Below are positions 1-5,064 of a stretch of DNA of 5,064 nt, in pieces (position 1 is the first letter of the stretch; every line of letters begins with the position of its first letter). The stretch lies in NCBI GenBank assembly GCA_030539415.1, contig JAUNSE010000171.1, positions 1 through 5,064 of the forward strand. The letters are read 5' to 3'. The position numbers and the translations under genes are program-made. Origin of the DNA: Desulfovibrionaceae bacterium. Lineage in GTDB: Bacteria; Desulfobacterota; Desulfovibrionia; Desulfovibrionales; Desulfovibrionaceae. Below the pieces are notes generated by a model, which saw nothing but the letters and a program-made list of their open reading frames with translations, searched no databases and was not told the origin of the DNA.

Positions 1-316
1 CAGTGTAGGCGTATGCAGGGCAGGCCGCCGTCGTTTCCATGCCGGCCACATCCATATTGTCCTTGGCGGCGAAGGGAACGCAGAACAGCGGCCAGCGCCG
101 CCGCACCTCGTCCGCTGCCAGGCCTTCCGCCATCTTCTTGAGACAGCGGACGCGCTCCTTCACATCCTCTTCGCTCACAAGACTGATCCACACGGCCGGA
201 GCGGAATCCCGGCGTATTCTGCGGGCCAGCAGCGCGAGACCGTACTCGGGATCTCCGCCTTCGGCATACCACTGGCGGAGGGAGGACAATGTCGGACGGG
301 AGGGGAAGTCTGTCAT
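1..316 (-). CDS. atzF: Allophanate hydrolase-like amidase, N-terminal part (runs off the window)
   Basis: The frame opens at ATG 316-314 and stays open for 105 codons to the window edge, so only the N-terminus is present. Known family members (amidase signature enzymes, about 600 residues) hydrolyse allophanate to ammonia and CO2 in the cytoplasm with a Ser-cisSer-Lys triad. Two stretches support this family: VWISLVSEED (residues 42-51), typical of allophanate hydrolase N-termini, and LFCVPFAAKDNMDVAG (77-92) followed by TTAACPAYAYT (95-105). Lys85 in AAKDN is the expected catalytic lysine; both serines would lie beyond the edge. The ATG overlaps the TGA of the upstream ATPase gene (ATGA, 4 bases). 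The only purine-rich site, AAGGA at 333-329, lies 12 bases away, so start by translational coupling is likely. It could be another amidase of the same superfamily, but the WISLV block argues for the allophanate hydrolase branch. The symbol is by family resemblance only. Confidence 0.8.
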   Translation of the reverse strand, partial: MTDFPSRPTLSSLRQWYAEGGDPEYGLALLARRIRRDSAPAVWISLVSEEDVKERVRCLKKMAEGLAADEVRRRWPLFCVPFAAKDNMDVAGMETTAACPAYAYT

Positions 317-1194
317 GATTGCACCATTTCCTTGTTCGGTTTGGGGGAGACCGGCGTGATGGAGGCGGCGTTTCGTGCGGCCGATCCGCCCAGCACCGGG
401 ACAGCCGAGAGCAGCGAGCGGGTGTATTCGTGAGACGGGCTGCCGAAGACTTCGGCAGTTGTTCCCTGCTCCACAATGCTCCCCTGCTGCATGATGATAA
501 TGCGGTCGCAGATGAGCCTGAGCACGCTCAGGTCATGCGACACGAAGATATAGCTCAGCTTGAGCTCGTGCTTGAGGTCATCCAGAAGGCAGAGCACCTG
601 CCCCTGCACGGAAACATCGAGCGCCGTGGTGGGCTCGTCGAGCAGAATGACGGACGGTCTTGCCGCCAGAGCCCTGGCAATGCCCACACGGGCCTTCTGG
701 CCGCCGGACAGCTGGTGAGGCAGACGATCAAGCAGTTCCTCCGGCAGACGGACAAGAGCCGCCAGTCTGCGGACTTCAGCCTCAATCTGCGCGCGGTCGC
801 GCATGTCGAGCAGCACGCGCAGCGGGTCGGCAATGCATCTGGCCGCTGTCCAGCACGGATTGAGGCTGGACGACGGGTCCTGAAAAACCATCTGAATCTG
901 CCTGCGGGCCAGATGCCGGGCAAAATGCCGGGCCTCGTAGAGACTGATGTCCTCGCCCTGCAGACGGATGGAGATGTCGTCCCGGCAGCCCGGGACGATT
1001 GTCGCGTCAATCAGGCGGGCCAGGATGCGTATCAGGGTGGATTTGCCGGAGCCGGACTCGCCGGCTATGCCGAGACAGGTTCCCTTGTAGAGGTCAAAGG
1101 AGACGTCCCTGACGGCAAAAGTCCTGGGCTCGCGGGATTTGTCAAAGGACTTGTAGAGATGGGTGACTGAAAGAAGAGGCAGTTCGCGCAGCAT
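313..1194 (-). CDS. dppF: Peptide/nickel-type ABC importer ATPase, DppF/OppF-like
   Basis: This 293-residue cytoplasmic ATPase should pair with the DppD-like protein to power import. All ABC motifs are intact: Walker A GESGSGKST (45-53), Q-loop VFQDPSSSLNP with Gln105, signature LSGGQ (162-166), Walker B VILLDEPT (182-189, catalytic Glu187), D-loop ALD (191-193) and switch His220. The QDPSSSLNP Q-loop and the SPSHEYTRSLLSAVP block (252-266, start of the oligopeptide-type C-terminal extension) place it in the Dpp/Opp/Nik group, and its position as second ATPase suggests the F subunit. It begins 8 bases after dppD stops, with GAGG (1204-1201) 6 bases before the ATG, and its TGA overlaps the amidase start. 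The tail after residue 266 lacks the cysteine-rich segment seen in many DppD/DppF proteins, and the protein is rather short for the F subunit. The substrate cannot be read from the ATPase. Confidence 0.93.
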   Translation of the reverse strand: MLRELPLLSVTHLYKSFDKSREPRTFAVRDVSFDLYKGTCLGIAGESGSGKSTLIRILARLIDATIVPGCRDDISIRLQGEDISLYEARHFARHLARRQIQMVFQDPSSSLNPCWTAARCIADPLRVLLDMRDRAQIEAEVRRLAALVRLPEELLDRLPHQLSGGQKARVGIARALAARPSVILLDEPTTALDVSVQGQVLCLLDDLKHELKLSYIFVSHDLSVLRLICDRIIIMQQGSIVEQGTTAEVFGSPSHEYTRSLLSAVPVLGGSAARNAASITPVSPKPNKEMVQS

Positions 1195-1202
1195 GGGGAA
1201 CC

Positions 1203-2087
1203 TCAGGAGATGATTTCCGAACCCAGGCGACGGACATCGTCCAGACTCTCCATGAGGCTGGGCGTGGAAGAGAACAGCCGCTTTGTGTAGGCTGTCCTCG
1301 GATGTTCGACCAGGGTTTCCGGCGTTCCTGCCTCGAGCAGCTCGCCGTGCCGCATGACCCCGGCGCGGTCGCTGTACTGCATGGCCAGGCCCAGGTCGTG
1401 GGTGATGAAGAGCACCGACATGCCCGTGGCATCCATCATCTCGCGCAGGAGCTTCAGGATGGTGCCCTGGGTCAGCGTGTCGAGGCCCGTTGTGGGTTCA
1501 TCGGCAAAAAGCAGGCGGGGTCTGCGGGCCAGGGCCATGGCTATGAGAACGCGCTGGCACATGCCGCCCGAAAGTTCGAAGGGATACGCGCCAAGGCAGC
1601 GCCGCGGGTCGCGTATGCGCACCATGTCCAGAAGCTCGAGGGCCCTTTTCTCAGCTTCCGCGCCGGATGACGGCCTGTCCTCCAGAGTCTTCAGGACATC
1701 CCGCAGCTGCAGGCCGATGGTGCGGATTGGATTCAGGGCCATCATCGGATACTGGAAAATCATGGCCATGTCGCCGGTTCTGCGCCATCTGCGTCTGGGG
1801 GTGGCGCTGTCCAGCAGACGAACGCCCGCGTAGTCGATGCTGCCCGTATTGACGGAGCCGTTGGCATCAAGCAGCCCCATGGCCGTCATGACCGTCACGG
1901 ACTTGCCCGACCCCGTCTCCCCCACCAGAGAGAAGAACTCGTGCGGCATCACGCTGAACGAAATGCCGCGCACGGCCTGCACGATGGTCCTGCCGGACTT
2001 GAAGGAGACGGACAGATCCCGCACGTCCAGCAGCGCTCCCGCTGCCGGACCGGTCTGCGGCGCCGCGCCATTCATGGACTGACTCAT
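1203..2087 (-). CDS. dppD: Peptide/nickel-type ABC importer ATPase, DppD/OppD-like
   Basis: This 294-residue cytoplasmic ATPase is the first of the two nucleotide-binding subunits. Motifs in order: Walker A GETGSGKS (56-63), Q-loop IFQYPMMALNP with Gln112, signature LSGGMCQR (172-179), Walker B LLFADEPT (192-199, Glu197), D-loop GLD (201-203) and His230 in FITHD. LSGGMCQR (family form usually LSGGMRQR) and the Q-loop ending MALNP are typical of the D subunit; Tyr113 sits where most relatives have Asp or Glu. After the HPRTAYTKRLFSSTPSL block (262-278) it ends without the cysteine cluster of E. coli-type DppD. The first 18 or so residues are low-complexity and dispensable-looking. The ATG overlaps the dppC stop (ATGA), and GAGGAGG at 2099-2093 lies 5 bases upstream, so the start is well supported. 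It should work with the DppF-like subunit as a heterodimer. Confidence 0.93.
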   Translation of the reverse strand: MSQSMNGAAPQTGPAAGALLDVRDLSVSFKSGRTIVQAVRGISFSVMPHEFFSLVGETGSGKSVTVMTAMGLLDANGSVNTGSIDYAGVRLLDSATPRRRWRRTGDMAMIFQYPMMALNPIRTIGLQLRDVLKTLEDRPSSGAEAEKRALELLDMVRIRDPRRCLGAYPFELSGGMCQRVLIAMALARRPRLLFADEPTTGLDTLTQGTILKLLREMMDATGMSVLFITHDLGLAMQYSDRAGVMRHGELLEAGTPETLVEHPRTAYTKRLFSSTPSLMESLDDVRRLGSEIIS

Positions 2088-2929
2088 GAGCGCCTCCTCG
2101 GATCCAGGATGTCGCGCAGGGCGTCACCAAGAAAATTGAAGCAGAGCACGGTGAGCATGAGGGCGATGCCCGGGAACAGCGCTATCCACCACTCGCCCGA
2201 AACTATGTACTGGGCGCCTTCGGCCACCATGATGCCCCATTCGGCATCCGGAGGACGAACGCCGAGGCCGATGAAGGAGAGGCCCGCCGCGTTGAGAATG
2301 GCCCAGCCCAGGTTGAGAGAGGCCTGAACCATGATTGTGGGCATGATGTTCGGCAGGATATGCCTGACAATGACCTGCATGCCCGTATTGCCGCTGATAA
2401 GCGCCGCCTCGACAAACTGGCTCTGCCTGCGCACGGCTGTTTCCGCGCGGGCCACGCGGATATAGAAGGGCAGGTTGATGACGGCGGTGGCAAAGACGAT
2501 GTTGACCACCGAATTGCCCAGCGAGGCCACAATGGCCATGGCCAGCACAAAGAGCGGGAAGGCCATGATGGTGTCCACGAGGCGGCTCACCAGACCGTCC
2601 AGAAAGCCGCCGTAATAGCCGGCAAGCGAGCCGACGATGGTGCCGCTCACAAGGGACAGGAGCACAGCGGAAAGGGCGATGGCCATGTCCAGGCGGCAGG
2701 CCATCATGATGCGGCTCAGGACATCGCGGCCGACCTGGTCGGTGCCGCACGGGTGCGCCCATGACGGAGGCAGCATGACGGCGCTGTCCAGGCTGCTGTA
2801 GGCGTCATAGGGCGTGAGCAGCGGTCCGAGGACGGACAGGGCGGCAAGCACCAGCACCCCGAAAACCGCAGCCGCCGAAAAGATGTTGCTTCTGAGGCAG
2901 TAGCAGACATGGCTGGCAAAGGATGTCAC
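2084..2929 (-). CDS. dppC: Peptide/nickel-type ABC importer permease, DppC-like
   Basis: This inner-membrane permease is about 281 residues long. An N-terminal membrane segment (about 17-38) is followed by the family block HPCGTDQVGRDVLSRI (59-74), which in relatives reads HPLGTDxxGRDVLSR. Further membrane segments lie near 82-105, 118-136, 140-155, 197-225 and 247-268. The cytoplasmic coupling loop runs from YIRVARAE (157-164) through FVEAALISGNTG to HILPNIMP (190-197), and the C-terminus NFLGDALRDILDP is canonical. I chose GTG at 2929-2927: GAGGAGG (2941-2935) lies exactly 5 bases upstream, the same arrangement as in dppD, and the GTG overlaps the dppB stop by 4 bases (GTGA). The alternative GTG at 2935, two codons upstream, would have no spacer from the ribosome site. 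It forms the channel with the DppB-like permease. Confidence 0.93.
   Translation of the reverse strand: MTSFASHVCYCLRSNIFSAAAVFGVLVLAALSVLGPLLTPYDAYSSLDSAVMLPPSWAHPCGTDQVGRDVLSRIMMACRLDMAIALSAVLLSLVSGTIVGSLAGYYGGFLDGLVSRLVDTIMAFPLFVLAMAIVASLGNSVVNIVFATAVINLPFYIRVARAETAVRRQSQFVEAALISGNTGMQVIVRHILPNIMPTIMVQASLNLGWAILNAAGLSFIGLGVRPPDAEWGIMVAEGAQYIVSGEWWIALFPGIALMLTVLCFNFLGDALRDILDPRRRS
2093..2099 (-). promoter_or_regulatory. Strong ribosome binding site of dppD
   Basis: GAGGAGG on the minus strand, inside the end of dppC, lies 5 bases before ATG 2087-2085. Sequence and spacing are identical to the dppC site, so the two starts support each other. Confidence 0.8.
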
Positions 2930-3939
2930 AGGCACCTCCTCATGCGCGGATCGTTGATGACCTGCAGCACATCGATGAAGAGGTTGACGAAGACATAGAG
3001 CACTCCCATGGTCAGCACGAAGCCCTGCACGGCCGCGTAGTCGGAAATGAGCAGCGCCTCCAGCGCGAAGGAGCCTATGCCCGGCCAGGAGAAGACCTTC
3101 TCCACCAGCACGTTGGCGCCCAGGGTGAAGGAGAAGACCATGCCCAGGGTGGTGAAGAGGGGGCCGCCGGCGTTGCGGAAGGCATAGATCATGAGGATCT
3201 TCCAGCGCGGCAGGCCCGAGGCTCTGGCCGTGCGGATGAAGTCCGCCGAGAGGACCTGCAGCATGGCGGCCCTGGTCATGCGGGCCAGGGGAGCCAGCGC
3301 GAAGATGCCAAGTGTCAGGGCGGGCAGGGAAATCTGCGCCGCAGCGGCTTTGAAGGTCTCGAAGTCGCCGGCAATGAGCGAATCTATCAGGAAAAAGCCC
3401 GTGACCGTGTCCGGTTCGATGGCGACCAGCGGCAGCCGCCCCATGGGAGCGGGCGCCCAGTCAAGCAGATAGTAGAAAATGAACACCAGCAGAAGACCTG
3501 TGAAAAAGGTCGGGAGCGAGACACCCAACGTGCTGATGACGCGGCAGACGTGGTCGGCAGGCGAATTGGGCCTTGTCGCCGAGGCGATGCCCATGGGCAG
3601 GGCCACCACAATGGCGAAGAAGAGTCCGGCCAGAGTCAGCTCGATGGAGGCCGGCAGACGGGTGAAGATCTCCTGGGTCACGGGCAGACCCGTGGCCCAG
3701 GAGGTTCCCCAGTCGCCATGAATGATGTCGGAGAGGTAGAGCAGGAACTGCTCAAGCAGGGACTTGTCGAGCCCGAGGTTCTGGCGGATCTGCTCGATGG
3801 CGTCCATGCTGGCCGACGGGCCTGCCAGATAGGCCGCCGGATCTCCGGGAAGGGCGCGCGCCAGCAGGAAGGTTATGATCAGCACGCCGGCAAGATTGGG
3901 CACTGCTGCCAGCAGGCGGCGCAGGATGAAACGGAACAT
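2926..3939 (-). CDS. dppB: Peptide/nickel-type ABC importer permease, DppB-like
   Basis: This 337-residue inner-membrane permease is a normal length for DppB/OppB. The N-terminal helix (about 7-28) runs into LARALPGDPAAYLAGPSAS (26-44), the family's PGDP block, then a periplasmic segment that includes HGDWGTSW (74-81). Other membrane segments lie near 101-121, 136-159, 205-220, 259-283 and 306-325. The coupling loop is seen in DFIRTARASGLP (233-244) with W246 and YAFRNA, and VEKVFSWPGIG (279-289) plus DVLQVINDPR near the end are standard. An AGGAA site at 3950-3946, 6 bases from the ATG, supports the start. It lies 51 bases after the binding-protein stop, the only sizeable gap in the operon, and overlaps dppC at its end. 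The gene is intact, so loss is confined to the binding protein. Substrate assignment (dipeptide, oligopeptide or other amide) is not possible from this subunit alone. Confidence 0.94.
   Translation of the reverse strand: MFRFILRRLLAAVPNLAGVLIITFLLARALPGDPAAYLAGPSASMDAIEQIRQNLGLDKSLLEQFLLYLSDIIHGDWGTSWATGLPVTQEIFTRLPASIELTLAGLFFAIVVALPMGIASATRPNSPADHVCRVISTLGVSLPTFFTGLLLVFIFYYLLDWAPAPMGRLPLVAIEPDTVTGFFLIDSLIAGDFETFKAAAAQISLPALTLGIFALAPLARMTRAAMLQVLSADFIRTARASGLPRWKILMIYAFRNAGGPLFTTLGMVFSFTLGANVLVEKVFSWPGIGSFALEALLISDYAAVQGFVLTMGVLYVFVNLFIDVLQVINDPRMRRCL
2935..2941 (-). promoter_or_regulatory. Strong ribosome binding site deciding the dppC start
   Basis: GAGGAGG on the minus strand, inside the last codons of dppB, lies 5 bases before GTG 2929-2927. 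It makes that GTG the likely start and argues against GTG 2935-2933, which directly abuts the site. Confidence 0.75.
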
Positions 3940-3945
3940 GGCGGA

Positions 3946-3950
3946 TTCCT
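3946..3950 (-). promoter_or_regulatory. Ribosome binding site of dppB
   Basis: AGGAA on the minus strand, 6 bases before ATG 3939-3937, lies in the 51-base gap after the binding-protein remnant. The rest of that gap shows no convincing terminator or promoter. Confidence 0.6.
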
Positions 3951-3990
3951 GATTGTCGGTTGCGGGAAACGGAGGAGAAGGCTGCCCTGC

Positions 3991-4923
3991 CTAGTCCTTG
4001 GTGATGGTGCGGAAGTCCAGCTGACGGTGGAACCAGTACTGGTAGTTCTGCACGTTCTTCTGCATGGCCACGTCAAGATTCGGCTGGAACAGGGGCAGGC
4101 GCGGGGCGTCGTCGAAGGCCTTCTTGAGGCACTTCTTCACGGCGGCGTCATACGCGGCGGGATCGGCCGCGAAGCGGGCTTCCTCGATGTAGCCGTCCAT
4201 CTCCTTGTTCTGATAGGACATGGTGTTGAAGACGCCGTTCTGGCTGTGGTAGTTCCAGTAGAAGAAGTAGTCGGCGTAGTTCAGCCAGCCGCCCATGTCG
4301 TCCACCAGAAGCGGCATGTCCTTGCGGGCCATGGCCGTGCGCCAGTTGGCTCCGGGAACCTTTTCGATGGTCGTTTCAATGCCGATGGCGGCCAGGGACT
4401 CCTGCAGCAGGAGCACGGCGGGCTCGCCCAGGGAGGCCTTGCCCAGGCTGTAGGACAGCGTGGTCTTGAAGCCGTCGGGATAGCCGGCCTCGGCCAGGAG
4501 CTTCTTGGCCTTCTGCAGATCAGTGTAATAGGGGAAGGGCTGCGGCCACTCGGAAGTGGCGGGCACGTCGGACTCGGCGCCGAACAGCCTGGCCGCGCGT
4601 CCGTAGGTGGAGGAGTTGTAGATGGCCTCGTAGGGCACCGCGTAGCTCACGGCCTCGCGCACCTTCTGATTGTCGAAAGGCGGCTTGGTCACGTTCATGT
4701 CCACAAACCACATGCAGTTTTCCACCGGCACGCCTTCGACCTTGACCTTGCCGGCCTCATGCAGCTCGGCAAAATCCTTGGGAGGCAGATCCAGGGAAAG
4801 GTCCACATCACCCTTCTCCAGCATGGCGCGGCGGGTGGCCGCAGAGGGAACCACGCGCTCGATGACCGTCTTCATGGCCGGAAGAGGACCGCACTTCCAG
4901 CCTAAATCGGCGGGGAAATACAT
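3991..4923 (-). pseudogene. Family 5 extracellular solute-binding protein (DppA-like), 5'-truncated remnant
   Basis: The frame encodes the C-terminal part of an SBP_bac_5 protein that would capture the importer's substrate in the periplasm. Family hallmarks, numbered from ATG 4923: VVPSAATRRAMLEKGDVDLS (24-43), PPFDNQKVREAVSYAVPYEA (81-100, the conserved P-F-D-N-x-x-V-R-x-A block), KAKKLLAEAGYPDGF (138-152) and a C-terminal DDAPRLPLFQPN (271-282). Full-length relatives are about 500-540 residues and begin with a signal peptide. Here only about 300 residues remain, with neither signal peptide nor first-lobe N-terminal half. The frame does not continue upstream: a TAA is met 10 codons before the ATG, in AT-rich DNA. 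Recognisable family sequence begins around GPLPAMKTVI (residues 12-21), so the ATG at 4923 and the first residues may be non-native. Any product would stay in the cytoplasm and be non-functional. It is followed after 51 bases by dppB. It could also be an assembly join rather than a real truncation. Confidence 0.75.
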
Positions 4924-5064
4924 GTAACAACCTACCGGTTTACTAGCTCCATCTTATTTATTGGTAAATCTAAAATTTGAACAATCTCACGTTGTTTTTT
5001 TGAAAGTGAATTATGTAATATCCATTTATTATTAAATTTTCTTATTTCAATATATGACAGAATG
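4900..5064. mobile_element. Edge of AT-rich foreign DNA interrupting the binding-protein gene
   Basis: Bases 4941-5064 contain 28 G+C of 124 (about 23%), against 42 of 60 (70%) in the nearby stretch 4801-4860. The change falls between about 4900 and 4935, where the binding-protein homology also stops. The exact joint cannot be set from one side: the codon TTA at 4907-4905, rare in the GC-rich genes, hints that it could lie as far in as about 4905. No target-site duplication or terminal inverted repeat can be tested because the other end is outside the window. An insertion sequence is the simplest reading; an integrated element, a recombination scar or a chimeric contig would look the same. 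Confidence 0.5.
4932..5063 (-). CDS. C-terminal tail of an unidentified AT-rich ORF, possibly a transposase (runs off the window)
   Basis: Reading leftwards from the right edge, one frame stays open for 43 codons and ends with TAG at 4934-4932. In DNA of about 23% GC, where stops are frequent, this suggests real coding. The peptide ILSYIEIRKFNNKWILHNSL (first 20 residues) continues SKKQREIVQILDLPINKMEL and ends VNR. It uses AT-ended codons (ATT, ATA, AAA, AAT, TTA), unlike every other gene here. I do not recognise a definite family. A short strand-turn-strand segment followed by a helix of the form LSxxQxxIxxxLxxP resembles the ends of several DDE transposases, and an insertion sequence would also explain the disrupted gene next door, but this is inference. 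A competing + strand open stretch at 4981-5064 (28 codons) looks less protein-like. Confidence 0.45.
   Translation of the reverse strand: MLSYIEIRKFNNKWILHNSLSKKQREIVQILDLPINKMELVNR

Noticed and set aside
39..359. A 106-codon + strand frame over the amidase start
   Set aside because: The minus strand here encodes a clear amidase N-terminus with conserved motifs; the + frame is Ser/Arg-rich and featureless.
319..1170. A 283-codon + strand frame opposite dppF
   Set aside because: It is the same antisense effect; it mirrors dppF almost end to end and has no recognisable family features.
3970..3994. A small hairpin (AGGC, 6-base loop, GCCT) just after the binding-protein stop, as a terminator or attenuator
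   Set aside because: It is a 4-base stem with no U-run; the downstream genes belong to the same operon.
2923..4905. A 660-codon open frame on the + strand, opposite dppB and the binding protein
   Set aside because: It is the antisense of two clear genes in GC-rich DNA, where the strong C/G third-position bias removes stops. Its translation is rich in Gly, His, Gln and Glu, without domains, and it runs across the gene boundary.
4919..4926. The palindrome TACATGTA near the junction as an element end or operator
   Set aside because: It is a single 8-base palindrome with no partner repeat in the window, too short to support a site.
4944..4992. A possible leftward promoter (TTGTTC, 18-base spacer, TAAATA) in the AT-rich DNA
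   Set aside because: Each box matches the sigma70 consensus at only 3 of 6 positions, and such matches are expected by chance in 23% GC DNA.

Overview
The window is GC-rich (sampled stretches of the last transporter gene reach about 70% GC) and holds a single minus-strand gene cluster, read from the right-hand end towards position 1. It encodes a peptide/opine/nickel-type (Dpp/Opp-like) ABC importer followed by the start of an amidase of the allophanate hydrolase type. Protein style, strong C/G third-position bias and gene order fit a GC-rich Proteobacterium. A Desulfovibrio-like gut bacterium is one possibility, but nothing here fixes the taxon.

Layout in direction of transcription: (1) 5064 to about 4930, very AT-rich DNA (28 G+C in the 124 bases 4941-5064, about 23%) carrying the last 43 codons of an open frame that looks coding and foreign to the host, possibly a transposase tail. 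(2) 4923-3991, the C-terminal 300 or so residues of a family 5 solute-binding protein whose signal peptide and first lobe are missing. (3) 3939-2926 and 2929-2084, the two permeases. (4) 2087-1203 and 1194-313, the two ATPases. (5) 316-1, the first 105 codons of an allophanate-hydrolase-like amidase that runs off the window. This last gene has no stop inside the window and is easy to miss.

The genes from dppB to the amidase are tightly packed: three 4-base stop/start overlaps (dppB/dppC, dppC/dppD, dppF/amidase) and one 8-base gap (dppD/dppF). This implies one transcript and translational coupling. The inferred role is uptake of a small amide-, urea- or peptide-like nitrogen compound, with the cytoplasmic amidase completing its breakdown to ammonia.

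The most notable feature is the right-hand junction. Composition falls from GC-rich to about 23% GC within a few tens of bases, exactly where the binding-protein gene loses its 5' half. This is best explained by insertion of (or recombination with) AT-rich mobile DNA, or by a chimeric assembly. If real, it removes the importer's binding protein and probably the operon promoter. I found no convincing wholly new system. The transporter-amidase pairing and the disrupted binding protein are the points that deserve a second look.
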